64,000 nucleotides of DNA from Nageia nagi (GCA_050084985.1 JBITNC010000002.1:16554001-16618000), one strand, 5' to 3'; shown: positions 24,330 to 36,206, counted from the first letter of the stretch. Numbers and translations are program-made. The notes: generated from the letters alone by a model not told the origin.

Positions 24330-26999
24330 GTCCAATACTAACCTATGAAGCATGTTTGAAGGAAGGAAAATGATAATATGATGGGGATACTATATCTTTC
24401 TTTTCATTGATAGATAAACGCTTAGTAATTTTTTTTATAATTATGGGCATATTTATATTACATAACAAACTAATTAAAATTTGGAGTTCAATTTGTGGTG
24501 ATGAGGATGCAATATTTTAGCTTAAATGTGAAAGAATAAAATTGTTATAGTTTACTTATGAAGGACTATAAGTGTTATGATTTGGTTAATTTATAACTAG
24601 GTATTTTTTACATGTTGTTTACATCTACTAATTTCATTATTAAACTCAAAAATTAAACTAATAAAATAAAAAATTTTATAAAATAAAAATTCATAAAAAA
24701 CATTACATTTTTAGTTAAAAAATTCCAAAAAAAGGAAATGGTTAATAGAGCTTACCTAGACAAAGCTTGATGAAACTGAAGGCAAGTAGGGGAAAAATAA
24801 TAATGAATTTTGGGATCTTGAAATGGACATTCGTCGATATTATGAGTGTTTTGAAGTTGCAAGCTATAGAGCTAAAGAACGAGCTCTGCATTCTGTTGCA
24901 TGATATTTATATTTTAAATATTGGAATCCCAAAATTTTAGTATCTCAATTTATTTCGGTATCTTGATCCTATATCAAGATATCGATATATCTAAGGTTAG
25001 GGATATCAAAACTATTAAATTAGGATCATGGTATATTTTATATCGAGATCTCAATATTTTTGAATCTAAATTTTCCACTTGCACTTCCTCTTCAAGTGGA
25101 CCCAGCTTCATACTTTCACCCAATCTTTAAATTCAATTTTATATTTTTCATACTTCTCTATTCTTCTTTGGATTATGCAATTTCAATACTTTTCATTATA
25201 TATCCAAAGAGGGAAAAATGTAGACACCTAAATATAATTTTCTATTTATTATTAAATCATATTGTAGGTATGTAGATAATAAATTATTTAAATAATGTAA
25301 ACATCTAGAATATGTAGATTAATGTGCTAATAGTTTATTAATCATATGCTAGTCAAGGATAATATCTTAATCATGTTTATATCTAGAATTATCTTAAGAA
25401 TATAATTAATATTATATATTCTTTTGTAATTGTATTGAGATGATTATTATTGTTTCATTATCAGATCTCACCTTCTTTTATGTATTTGTAGGCATAAATG
25501 GAGGAACATGACTTGACAATCCCTATCAAATCTCCCTAATAGGGGGTTATCAAATTACTTCACATCACATTATTGAAATCTCTTGATGCCACTGATCTAA
25601 AAAAATATTATTCTCTAAGCTTGATATTGTGCTATATTCTACTTGCATATACCCTTTCAATGTAACAGAAACAATGCATTCAATATTGGTGCTTTATGAA
25701 TACGACACATGTGGTGTTGGTACCCTACAATTATGATGTGTGCAATGTTATTCTTTGGTAAGTAGAGTGCTAGATCTGAAGAATGATAAGCATTTATTTA
25801 GATCCAATCCAATACACTACATATCTAATCACATCTTAAGGATTACTATCATATTAGGTACACACTTTATTGGTTATAGGAATTAAGATATATATAAGTG
25901 ATTGCATCATATTCATAATCTTTATTTAACTTTATTTTTTTATTGTAAATCATTATTTAGAGACTATAATCACCATATCCTTAGAGACCAATACAAATTC
26001 AAGTTATGTAATATGAAATCAAAGAATGAAGATAGTTTCATATTTATTTATCCCATCTATTATAAAATTCAAGATCATTTCCATTTCTTATTTAAAGATA
26101 CCCACACTATGAATTCATAGATGGATTACAAATATAAAAAAATGCATCATGAGCTCTATATTAGAGAAGCCACCCACATGATAGATCTTGCAACACATCG
26201 AGCCCTAGAATTATCACATCCTATTTTCAACCATAGGCAACAACAAATCAAAAGTGTCACATGAACTTTAAATATTCTTGAAGAACCACATATTGGTGCT
26301 TCATCACTAAATGCTAATGCACCTCTTTAACTCTCCATATATAAGTTTCCTACCTCACTCAAATCTATTGTATGTTATACTCTTTTTTGTTTACTTCACT
26401 CTTACATATTGGAGTTACACTAGATGTTCCTTTGCTCTAATTATATGTACTTTTATATAGTTTTGTTGATTATTTTTATCATCTACAAATATTAATATGA
26501 TAGTTTGAAGTGGAGATTCATATGATATTTGTCTATCTTTAACCCTAGAGGTAGATACCCTTAAAATTAAATTTAATGAATAGTACAAAATTATCCAATA
26601 TTTATAATAAACCCTCCAAAATTAATCTTCTCGATATTCTTTCATATCAAAAGAAAATGATTAGTAAAAACATATGCATCCAAATAATACTATTGAAATT
26701 AAATAATGAAAACTTGTAACTCCTTAAACTAACAAACATCCTTAATCCTTGTATGTTAGTTTCATTCCAAATAAATCATAGAAGTATTCTTTCATTATGA
26801 AGAACTCTTGCCTAATGGATGCCACATGGAAGTCACCATAAAATCTCCAATAATAATTTTCTAACTTCAATGTTTTAAGACAAATATTTCTCAAGGGGAT
26901 GGTATATATCTAAATCGCATCTCCTTAATCTTTGTAAAGAAATATGGATGCAAATACATGTCACTCATAATTCTAAGAGAATAAGAAAGAAATTATCTA
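24330..26999. other. AT-rich sequence, no gene recognised
   Basis: 24930-25130 carries inverted TATCAAGATATCGATATATC-like words and a CCACTTGCACTTCCTC/TCAAGTGGACCC segment, resembling 3380-3600. The rest shows only chance frames. Confidence 0.5.
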
Positions 27000-27670
27000 G
27001 TGATAAATTGCAAACTTACATTGTTAAAAAATCATTCCAAGTTTGTAGAGAAAATATTGGTGGTACTAGAAGCCTTTAAACATAATTAAAAGAGATGACG
27101 GATGCACAGTGTTTACTTTTCAGCTGGAAAGCCAGAGTATTGATCAGGTAAATAATGAAGCCACCAACCAATGGGAAGAACTTAACATGCAAAATAAGCA
27201 AGTTCATGAAGTGTGAAACAACTATTTTTGAAAGCACTTCTTTAATTTCTTAGTAGTTTTTTAATGTGTTTTCTGGCTCCTATAATTTCTTAGTAGTTTT
27301 TTTTTTTTAATGTATTTTAAAACCTGAAAGAGATCTGGGTGCAAAAGAGATTTACAATCGATCAACCACAGTTGAAGAATTTCAAGCATGTATTGGCCTC
27401 ATCTGTACGCATTTTCTACTCCATTAAATTTTCAGAAATTTGTCACTTTCTCTAACGTTTAGTCTCTAGTTCGTTGAAAGAAAAAGTAAAACATTCAGAA
27501 CCATCTATTGAAATTAAAATACAGAATTTGAAACTTCAAAAAATAGAAGCAACCTTGGGATTAACTGAACTGTATAAATTTCACTCACATGCAGTATGAC
27601 ACGAACTGTTATTGTTGGAGTTGTGCAAATTTGGCAGATAATAATAATTTCAGTCCAAGCCAATAGATTT

Positions 27671-27794
27671 CCAAAAGCATTATTGAGCGTAGCATTGACG
27701 ACTCAATGGATTGGAATGGGCAGAAGAGCTGCCCATAATCCAAATACCTGCATTTTAGTCATCAACGCTGCGCTCAATGACGCTTTTGCTTTGG
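27671..27794 (-). ncRNA. MIR397: MIR397 precursor hairpin, copy A
   Basis: Two long arms are complementary: 27671-27703 and 27757-27794. The loop region itself pairs (GGATTGGAATGGGCAG with CTGCCCATAATCC), leaving a small terminal loop near 27725. On the minus strand the 5' arm at 27780-27760 matches the plant miR397 consensus at 20 of 21 positions, differing only at position 9 (C for U). It starts with U and keeps the whole seed. The opposite arm (27680-27700) pairs with it through a few mismatches and G:U pairs, as in a miRNA duplex. miR397 directs cleavage of laccase mRNAs (established). A TATA box and four GTAC motifs lie just upstream. Transcription from the plus strand is less likely because that arm matches miR397 less well. 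Confidence 0.85.
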
Positions 27795-27854
27795 CAACTC
27801 ATCACTCCAAGCTTCTCGTACAAATTTGTTCATGGGAGAAGCCATGGAAGGATT

Positions 27855-27980
27855 GATTTATAGCTGTGATCAGACATTTAAAAGAGTATGTTTAAGTAGT
27901 ACAGGTGAAGAGTACATAGTAATAGTCGTACGTTAGGTTTGTTAATAATTGCAGTGCAAATTGGCCTGGGCAGTACAATA
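27855..27980 (-). promoter_or_regulatory. Putative MIR397 copy A promoter: TATA box plus four GTAC copper-response cores
   Basis: On the minus strand CTATAAATC lies at 27863-27856, about 60 bases before the hairpin base, so a start site near 27830 would fit. Upstream, GTAC occurs at 27899, 27912, 27928 and 27973 (first bases), four in 78 bp. GTAC is the core bound by SPL7-type copper regulators of miR397/398/408 (established in Arabidopsis). Binding here is inferred. Confidence 0.65.
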
Positions 27981-28199
27981 TAGTTTTGGAAGAGGCTCGA
28001 GTCCTGTCCCTCGCTCGTATATTTATTTTAATGATCAATCACATGCTATGCTGATCTGAAATTTGCGTTGTCAAAGTATTTTTTAAAAAGAATGATTGAC
28101 TTGGACTGTCTTACACTTCTGTAAAGAATAATTGAAGTAAACTACTCATCTCATCATTTCCGCAGCACTAATGCATTTATGTAGACAGGATAGTTAATA

Positions 28200-28709
28200 A
28201 TGTTGTTAATAGTTTTGAATAAATATGAGTTGAAGCAATGGTGTTTGAGATTATGTTTTAGTTAAAAGTTTGTAAGAGATTGAAGGTTGATTTGTATTGT
28301 TGTTGTGTAGTATATTTTGAAATATATGAAATTTGAATTTTCATATCATGTTTGAAATTTTGAATAGATCTTAAGAATTTTGTAAGTGTTGTTTATGTTT
28401 TTTCATGATAATAGATATTTAATTAATTTAATATTTTTAGTAATTTTTATTTTATTAGAGCAAGATTTTACATTAAATACTATAAGAATACTATCCACTT
28501 CAAATTTTCTAATAAAATAGTATCTATTAGTAGGTTAGAGGTGATATAATTTATAGCATAATCAAAAGGGTACTCTTACAATCTTTTGTTTTTGGTTTGA
28601 GATTATTGTAAATCTCTTTTTCGGTAGACTTTCATAGAAAACTCTAGAGTTGGTAAACTTGGAAAGTCTATAAAACTGCATCTATTTATTTAGTTATTTC
28701 ATAGCTACA
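28200..28709 (+). other. AT-rich leader ahead of a copia gag fragment; LTR not resolved
   Basis: Contains TG-rich words such as TGTTGTTAATAG at 28201 but no repeat partner in the window that would define an LTR. No gene. Confidence 0.35.
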
Positions 28710-28848
28710 ATGGCTACAACTTATTCTTCCTTGTCAATCCCACCATTAAGAGGAGATAATTATAAAAATTGAAAAAAAATCAAGATCAAGATTTTATTGG
28801 AAAAATAAGGAGTCTTTGAGTTTATAGAGAAAGGATATGTAGAGCCTT
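28710..28848 (+). pseudogene. Copia gag N-terminus, truncated
   Basis: ATG at 28710 begins MATTYSSLSIPPLRGDNYKN, a stop, then KIKIKILLEK and GVFEFIEKGYVEP. This is the characteristic start of a copia Gag (MA...LRGxNYxxW). It is cut exactly where the gypsy LTR starts at 28849, showing that the gypsy element landed inside an older copia copy. Confidence 0.75.
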
Positions 28849-29449
28849 TGATACATCCTACCCGGGTTAGGACTTTTGATCACCTTATCAGGATCGTAAC
28901 TTTTGATCTAGGTGTCCGTTTGAGCCTTTTTTTCAAATTGAGAAGAATTGAATTCTCCATGCTATGAAAAAGTTCTCATGAAGAGCCTTGGAATTTTTTG
29001 GACCACTTTTTAGGACCTAAAGAGTTCATCTTAGGGCCTAAATATAGCTTTGAATATTATTGAAATCGTAACTTTTAAGAGTGTTAGAATTTTAATATCT
29101 TTTGGGTGTAGTGTTAGTTTAGAAATGTTATTTTTGAAATGGAACAATTGTTGAATAATAGATGCATTTTTCCGTTTTGGAACTCATTCCAGCTATATTT
29201 TATACCTTCTAATAATAGCAAGTCCTATTTTTTCTAAAAAATAGAGATGTACTAATTTAAATAATAAGTATAGGTAGGAGTGTTTTGGGGCCTTTTTGGA
29301 TATAAAATATATTGTAATCCTCTTGAAGGACTTAGTGTAAATACAAGAAATTAATGAAATTATGATTGTAAAATATTATTTTCCATTGATTTGGTTGATT
29401 TTTGTTAATCATTTTGGAGTCCATTTTGAGTCTCTTATAGGAATCTACA
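28849..29449 (+). mobile_element. 5' LTR of a truncated Ty3/gypsy element
   Basis: Starts TGATACAT and ends ...GAATCTACA just before a primer-binding site. It aligns over about 380 bp with 30926-31310 (AGGATCGTAACTTTTGAT, TTTTTAGGACCTAAAGAG, GTTAGAATTTTAATATCTTT). Length is about 601 bp. Confidence 0.85.
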
Positions 29450-29454
29450 TCATT

Positions 29455-29466
29455 TGGTATCATAGT
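29455..29466 (+). other. Primer-binding site, initiator tRNA-Met type
   Basis: TGGTATCATAGT against the usual TGGTATCAGAGC of plant LTR elements, five bases after the LTR end. Two mismatches indicate age. Confidence 0.75.
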
Positions 29467-29739
29467 GGGTGTGATCTCACTTAGGGGAGAAGATGCCACT
29501 TGGAAGGGCACGCAGAGGATTATATGCCCAAATGAATAGGCATATAGAGGATCTACATGCATAAATAGAATCATTAATTAATGCGATTAACTGCATGGGG
29601 AAGAAATGACCCAATGCATATCCAAATATAGGATTTGATACTAAGAGCATGGTAGAGGAAGATGGATATGAAGTTGAGATGGAGGTAGAACCAAAAGGTC
29701 CAAAGGGAGTAGTGGAAAGATTTGAAAATAGGTTAATCC

Positions 29740-30275
29740 AAGCCTTGAAAAGGATAAAAGGAAACTAAGATGGAATCAAGATCGAGGTCCTTAAGTACTC
29801 TGGTGGGTTAAAACCAAAGAACTTTATTGATTGTGTAAACAACATGGAAACATATTTTGAATGGAGTAATCTTTTTGAGGATAAAAAGGTGAAGCTTGCA
29901 TGCAAAAAGTTGAAGGGGCATGTGTTAATTTGATGGTATAATCTATAGACTGCATGATAGAGGAAGGAAAAAGAGAAGATTAGGGCTTGGGCCAAGATGA
30001 AGAAAAAGTTGCAAGAGAAATTTATGCCTATAGACTATTCCCAAGCCTTATTTCATAAATTTTAGAATCTTTGATAAAAGGACCACAACATCGAGGACTA
30101 CACCAACAAGTTCTACAAGTTATCCATTCAAGTGGAGCATAATGAGACAAATGAACAAAGGGCTATGAGGTATGTGAATGGTTTAAGGTTTTTTATTCAA
30201 GATGAGATAAATGTGCATCACATTCTTATTGTAGAGGATGCATACCAAATAGCCCTAAAAGCTAAAGAGGATTAA
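29740..30275 (+). pseudogene. Ty3/gypsy Gag remnant
   Basis: Readable Gag core: YSGGLKPKNFIDCVNNMETY, KKVKLACKKLKGHV followed by WYNL, ARAWAKMKKKLQEKFMP-like, QALFHKF, IEDYTNKFYKLSIQVEHNET, YVNGLRFFIQDEINVHHI and AYQIALKAKED. This is the Retrotrans_gag layout (a structural capsid protein that forms particles). Several in-frame stops are present (for example in HVLI*WYNL). It follows the LTR and primer-binding site in the correct order. Confidence 0.85.
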
Positions 30276-30689
30276 TAAAGGGGTAAGAAAGGATTAGCAC
30301 CCTCTTCAAATTGAGTGCATGGTAGATCCAATTTTTTCAAGGGCTTGAATCTTCAATATTTTCCAAAGAAGAGGATTAGGATGGACAAGGTCAAGGTACC
30401 TTCCAAAGAGGAAGAGGTAATGGGAAAGATAGTACTAGGAATGGACCATGGAAAGGTCATTCATCTATTATAGATATGGAGAGGAAGGTCATAAAGAATA
30501 TGGACATCCCTAGTATGATGGTAAAGAGAGGGGACCAACTAGGGTCATTCTAGTCAATGAAGAGGAGGAGCATGAGATATAAGTTACTGCAAATATGGGT
30601 GAAACTCTCATGATAAGGAGAGAACTAATTGTTCCAAAGAAGATGGTGGAGATTCTTGGCTACATACTAATATCTTACGCATAAGATGC

Positions 30690-30840
30690 ACATAGGGAGG
30701 AAAGATATGTAATGTGGTCATTGATAGTGGTAGTTATGAAAATATAATCTCTAATATTATTGTTGATAAATTAAATCTAAGATGTGAGAAGCATCCAAAA
30801 CCCTATCGTGTTTCAAGGATTAAGAAAGGAAATGAAGGGT
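30690..30840 (+). pseudogene. Retroviral-type aspartic protease remnant of the gypsy element
   Basis: CNVVIDSGSYENIIS followed by DKLNL, with the active-site D-S-G triplet kept. Reverse transcriptase, RNase H and integrase are absent: sequence passes within about 100 bp into the 3' LTR. The element is thus internally deleted. Confidence 0.75.
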
Positions 30841-30925
30841 AATTTAAGAATATTGTTAATGATAATTTATAAGCATTCAATTAATTGAACTTGCAAGAGC
30901 TGAGTCCTTTTCAACTAGAGGATAA

Positions 30926-31310
30926 TGATACACTCTACTAGGCTAGAATGTTTTATCACTAGGATCGTAACTTTTGATTCAAGTGTCCATTTGAGCCTTT
31001 TTTCAAATAGAGAAGAATTTAATTCTCCACATCGTGGAAAGGGTCTCTTAAAGAACCTTATATTTTTTGGATTACTTTTTAGGACCTAAAGAGTTCATCT
31101 AAGGGCCTAAATTTATGTTTGAAGATTAATTCCTAGCTTTTACAAGTGTTAGAATTTTAATATCTTTTGGGTATAGTGTTAGTTTAAATTTTTTATTTTT
31201 AAAATGGAGAAGTTATTGTATAATGGATGCATGTTTCCATTTTGGAACTCATTCGATCTATATTTTAGGCTTACTAAAAATAGTAATTCCTATTATTTCT
31301 AATTATTATT
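30926..31310 (+). mobile_element. 3' LTR of the gypsy element, truncated
   Basis: Begins TGATACAC, matching the 5' LTR start, and follows it for about 385 bp. The last 220 bp seen in the 5' LTR are missing. Confidence 0.8.
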
Positions 31311-32228
31311 GTACAAGACATAGTTTGGTAGTTGCAAAATAATATAGAGTAACAATTTAAGTTAATGAAATTGATTAAGAAATCAATTACATATTTTCTA
31401 CTTTTTCTTTGTAGGTGAAATTATGTATGCTTTGTACATGCTTTACTTTATTTAAGGAAAAATGGTGATATAGAAAAGTGGAGAAGCCTCTAAATTATAT
31501 CTTTATTATTTTTTATTTTACAATCTTGTTTTTTTTGTAAGGTTAAATTGAAAGGGGTTTTTTAAATAGGAACCCGCCTACAAGAAATAAATTTGGTTCA
31601 TCATCCTTCCCTATTTATTTTATACAGTTTTGGATGTGAGAGAATCAAGGTAATCCATAGGCTAGATACTAGTTACAATCCATTTCTATGTATAATACAA
31701 TTCTAGTCCTAATCTATAGAGAGTATCAACTATGAAGTTCATAGTGAATCTGTCTTCCTTCCATAGAATAATTCTTATCAAGTTTGAGGAGAAAACCTTT
31801 CCCAAACTGAAGCAAGAAGGCCTATTTTCCATTAGCAATATCTTTAATAGTTTCCTTCTCTCTTACCTTGCCATTATTTGATCTTCCCACATGATGCTAG
31901 CCTACATCCATTCTTTTTGACATACTTTTAGTGACTCTATGATCACCTCTGATGAGTCGTGTTTCTTCTTAGTAAATATGGTGACCCTTAGCCACCAAGT
32001 AAACTTTCTTTCCTTTATTCATAGCTATCCTTATGGTTGCCTCCTCTATTTATTGATTTACTGAATCCAAATCCTTTGTGTTTCAACTATTTATGGCTAT
32101 GAGTCGAATGCTCCTCCTTTTTCCTGGTTCATTAATTTCATCTCATTTATGCTTTTAGCTATTTCATATAGTGGTTTGAGGGCTACCTAAACTCCATTAG
32201 CCTCTCTATCCATTGATGACGCTTTCTC
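31311..32228. other. AT-rich sequence, no gene recognised
   Basis: Could include the downstream part of the minus-strand LINE fragment (31.8-32.2 kb), but no frame is readable. Confidence 0.4.
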
Positions 32229-32966
32229 CTAATCCTGATCCTCAAGCTTTCCTTTTAATCTCCATTCCTTTTTCTCTACAGAGATTCTAGTCGAACATGA
32301 TTGTTCATTGTATCCAACCTTAGTGCAAATTTGATTGAGATAAATATTTTGCTCATACTTAATCCTTTGGTTATGCTTACTAAACTTTGATTCATGAAAT
32401 ATTGATGGGTATTTTAGTACCAAAATCCACCATGACATACATTCTAGCTGCTTGAGTATGGTGCACACTTTTGTAACTGGGTATGCAATGATAAACTTAC
32501 CAAATACATATGTTGTTCTTTCATAGACCTTTTGATTCAAAAATTTCATCAGGGAACCTGTGAGAATCACCCACATTAGAGTCGCCATTAGTTGAGTCTT
32601 TTTCAAATCAAAGCTAGGATAACATTTCTCCAAAATCATTCCTCTCTTTTCAAAAAAACATGGTCTACTCAAAACTTGATCTCTATCTTTTTCTGACCCA
32701 AATGTGAACATAATGAAATCATTTAGCATGGTAGCCACTTCTACCTTGGTCTTCACCTTCCATCGTGAACTAACCCATTCCCAGATGAGATCAATATTTG
32801 ATTTTATGCCATGCATTTTCCTAATTACACTTAATCGACCTCTTTCTTCTACTTGTGTGATTACATCATTCAAGATTATTAGAGAGATTTTATCCCCCTT
32901 TGCTTCTGCTTGTAAATGAGGTATCACTTGAGCTTGAGGTATCTCCCCTTGGGAGAGTTTCCACAC
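32229..32966 (-). pseudogene. LINE (non-LTR retrotransposon) ORF1-like DUF4283 protein fragment
   Basis: A 245-residue open frame. Its centre has the DUF4283 pattern: NDFIMFTFGSEKDRDQVLSR, PCFFEKRGMILEKCYPSFDL, then LMATLMWVILTGSLMKFL and VFGKFIIAYPVTK. In plant L1-type LINEs this domain lies in the ORF1 nucleic-acid-binding protein, usually followed by a CCHC knuckle. The knuckle is missing here and the C-terminal 60 residues look unrelated. No endonuclease or reverse transcriptase follows. It is probably a 5' LINE fragment that has kept one long frame by chance or recent insertion. A domesticated DUF4283 gene is less likely. Confidence 0.7.
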
Positions 32967-33899
32967 TCAATTGATGGATGCCATGGCATACTACAAAGTT
33001 TGGCTTCTACGCAAGAACTTTATAGATACTATGCTTGACCTAACCCATTTTATAATCTTGTTTTAAAGTTCAATATAATATACTTTTTACACTTTATGTT
33101 ATTATTTAATCAATTATTATTATTATTTTTTTATATATTAGCAAAGTTTGTGGATAATATTCATGTTAGTAGATTATTAGTCCTTTAGTATTTAATATAT
33201 GTTTCTAGGACTATAAGTTTCTCAATTAGATAAAGTATTTACTCTAGGAATATAATTTTTAAATGGAAAATGAACTATCTCAAGAAGGCATGATTGATTT
33301 TTCATATAAAAGGTTCTATATGCATTTAAACTAAGTTATCTTGATGATATCTAGTTATTTCGTAGGTTCATTTCCACATGTTTAGCATGTTCTTAAGTAA
33401 AGGAATAATGTAGATTTGGGACACATGAAATATTTTACTTCTTTTGTGATGTAAAAATATGTAATGAGATCCATTATGATTATGAACTTTAATTAATACA
33501 TACTAACTACTATTATTTTTAGGAGATTTTTAATAGAGATAGATAAATATCATACATATTTGACACTTATCCCCCTCTCTTCATGAAGGAAAAAGAAGTT
33601 GATCTATAAAAAATAAAAAAAATGATAAATTGAGTAATTTATGAGAAAATTATTTTCTCAAATATTGATTGATACTTAACACTTTTATATGTAAATTTTT
33701 ATAGTGATTTAAAGATCATGTTTTTTAAATGTGGAATACATAAATCCTTTTAAATTTGAATAATATTTCTTTTTCTTTTTCAATAATGTCTATGATGTTT
33801 ATTATGCATACTATAAATAAAAATATAATTTTACTAGAACCATTGTATTATATGAAGTCTTTTCAATTATGAAAATAACATGAAACAAAGATAGATGTT
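32967..33899. other. AT-rich sequence, no gene recognised
   Basis: No repeat, RNA or readable frame noticed. Confidence 0.4.
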
Positions 33900-34440
33900 A
33901 CTATAATATGTAGTCAAGAAAATGAAGTTGTTCAAAGAAGAAACTATTCTATTGTTGAGATGGCTAATATGTGTGTTGAACTTCAATAGTATTTTTCTTC
34001 AAGATGTATGCCAAATGAATTTGTTGAATTCTTGAAGCAACACGGAATCAAAATATATCTTATCATAACATATTCTCAACAAGATGGAGTTGTTCAAAGT
34101 TAAACTATTACATTGCTAATATGATAAATGCATGTTGAAGGCTACCAATCTTGAATAGTATTCTTTTTTTGTAAAAGTTATCAATACAACAATTTATTTA
34201 TTAAATTACTCCAATATTAAGTCACTTGCTACAATGGGACATTGAAGAGCTTTTGATTGATAGAAAACTTATGTCAAGTCTTCGAAAGTACAAGATATAT
34301 GTACATTCCTAAGTAAATACACAACAAAGTAGATGAGAAGAGTATCAAATGTGTTCTTATTGGTTTTTTGTTCTTACAAATGAAGATTTTGAAAAAGAAA
34401 ATTTTAAGAGGAAAATTTTTGAGGTGGTTTCTTAAAAATA
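33900..34440 (+). pseudogene. Badly decayed copia integrase fragment
   Basis: Plus-strand pieces in changing frames match the copia integrase C-terminal order: EVVQRRNYSIVEMANMCVE, EFVEFLKQHGIKIYLIITYS QQDGVVQS, then much later NKVDEKSIKCVLIGF. The first piece looks like a second copy of the 'ERKNRTIVEMA' segment placed ahead of the first, so the fragment is rearranged. Catalytic residues are not identifiable. Confidence 0.65.
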
Positions 34441-35179
34441 AGCCTCAAAGAAATATGTAGCATAAATGGTGTATTGATATAGTAGTATAATGTTATCTAA
34501 ACCCACAAACATCTCGACATATGGTGGAAAAGAAGTAAAACTAAAGAGATTGATTATAACTTCATGTGTAAGATTGTTAGTGATCTAGAACTACAGAAAA
34601 TAAAAAGAATTCCTTGGATTGCCTTTTTAGAATAAAATAATTGAATTTGCTTAGTATAGTTCCTTCATTGAAGTACAAGAGATGGGGGCTCCATAATGCA
34701 CCATTTACAAAGAAGTAATTCCTTGCAATTTTGTACTTTAAATAAACTATTTAGAGTATAATCAATAAATGCAAGATTTATCTTACAAAAGGTTACACAT
34801 ATAAGGAGGACCAAAAGATATTATTAAAAATGTTGATCTTCTTAATGTATGATATATCAAAATTGATGATCATCTTTTCTCTCAAACTTTTGAATAAGTC
34901 GTTTATATTTTAATTTTGATATTTATCAAGAACTTAGAGAAAAAAGTAAAAGTATATTACCAACGGGAGATCAACCAATCTATGAGACGATTGTAGTAGA
35001 CTATTACATAGCATGCATATATTTGTAATAGGAATCAACATCCAACATAAGACATAAAACACAACAAAATCAACACATAAAGAATGACCATTCTAATTTA
35101 TGTTAATAATTTATTATTCATGAAAAGAAAAATTATACTTTTGTTTTATAAATTAAGTATGAAAAATATTACTTGAGAA
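34441..35179. other. AT-rich sequence, no gene recognised
   Basis: Probably the continuation of the decayed copia copy, but no motif is readable. Confidence 0.4.
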
Positions 35180-36055
35180 ATTTCTTACCATAAATTGCGA
35201 ACTTACATTATTAAAAAATCATTTTAACGTTGTAGACAAAATATTACATTGTTTCTTGATTTGACAAGAAATGGGAGAGGTTTTTTTTAAAGTATTGAAG
35301 GAAAATCAGGTCAATCAAAACCAGGCATTAGAAGCCCTTAAACACAATTAAAACAGATGAATGACGCAGAGTCTTCAGTTGTCAGCTGGAAAGCCAAAGC
35401 GTATCGATCAGGTAAATAATGAAGAGTATTGATCAGGTAAATAATGAAGCCTCTTATTATTGGGGAAACTTTGGTACAGAATGCTCCATTTTTGAAACCA
35501 CTTCTTTAATTTCTTAGTATTTTTTAAATCTCTGTTTTCAGGTTTCTTCGAGTTCTTCGTAGTCTCTTTTAATGTGTCTGAAAGCCTGAAAGAGATCTGT
35601 GTGCAAGAGAGGTTTACAATCGATCAACCACAGTTGAAGAATTTCAAAGCCATTCATATGGATTGATAAAAGTCTTCAAACGAATGGAAAGATGGGATTC
35701 AAAATTTCAAACATAAACACCCGCTATGGAAAATGCCTTTTCTATCAGTCCACCTAGCATGTGTTCGCCGATCTGTACGCATTTTCTGCACTCCTCCATT
35801 GAATTTTCAGAAATATGTCAATTTTTTGTAACATCTGTTCTGCAGTTTGTTGACAGCAAAATAAAATCTTAAGAACCATCTATTTAAATTAAAAGATAGA
35901 ATTTGAAACTTCAAAAAATAGAAGCAGCCTTGGCATTAATGAACTGTATAAATTTCACTCACATGTTGTATGAGACGAACTCTTATTGTTGGAAATGTGT
36001 ATCTGGTACATAATAATCTCCGTTACATTCCATTTAATTCCAAGCCAATAGATTT

Positions 36056-36165
36056 CCAAAAGCATTATTGAGAGCAGCATTGACGATTCAATGGATTGAA
36101 ATGAAGAGAAGAGGTGCCCCTGCGTTGGAATCGTCAATGCTGCAGTCAATGATGCTTCTGCTTTG
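36056..36165 (-). ncRNA. MIR397: MIR397-like precursor hairpin, copy B (diverged)
   Basis: Arms 36056-36087 and 36130-36165 pair well (GCATTGACGATT against AATCGTCAATGC is perfect). On the minus strand the miR397-equivalent 21 nt at 36152-36132 differs from the consensus at positions 8 (C for G), 15 (A for G) and 20 (C for U). The changes at 15 and 20 sit opposite matching bases, so the stem is kept. The change at 8 falls in the seed and opposes a mismatch. This suggests either a variant with altered targets or a decaying copy. Its upstream TATA position reads CATAAAT instead of TATAAAT, which favours decay. Confidence 0.65.
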
Positions 36166-36206
36166 GCAACACATCACTCCAAAGTTGTTGGACAAATTTG
36201 TTCTGG

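Larger units (their letters stand above)
27000..28190 (-). repeat. MIR397 segmental unit, copy A
   Basis: About 1.2 kb that aligns with 35180-36625. Shared segments include AAACTTACATTGTTAAAAAA, CAGCTGGAAAGCC, GATCAGGTAAATAATGAAG, GAAACTTCAAAAAATAGAAG, AACTGTATAAATTTCACTCA, the hairpin, and the GTAC-rich upstream part through CATCTCATCATT. Similarity runs about 650 bp past the hairpin on its 3' side (minus sense) and 390 bp on its 5' side. The duplicated piece therefore included promoter, hairpin and downstream flank. Confidence 0.85.

Noticed and set aside
27671-27794. A plus-strand miRNA from the same hairpin
   Set aside because: The plus-strand 5' arm (TTATTGAGCGTAGCATTGAC) matches miR397 less well than the minus-strand arm, and the TATA box and GTAC cluster lie on the minus-strand upstream side.
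27596-27856. An 86-codon open frame over MIR397 copy A as a protein-coding gene
   Set aside because: It lies across the hairpin on the opposite strand, has no homologue I recognise as a whole, and is not kept open in copies B and C. The INAALND part is explained by miRNA/target complementarity.
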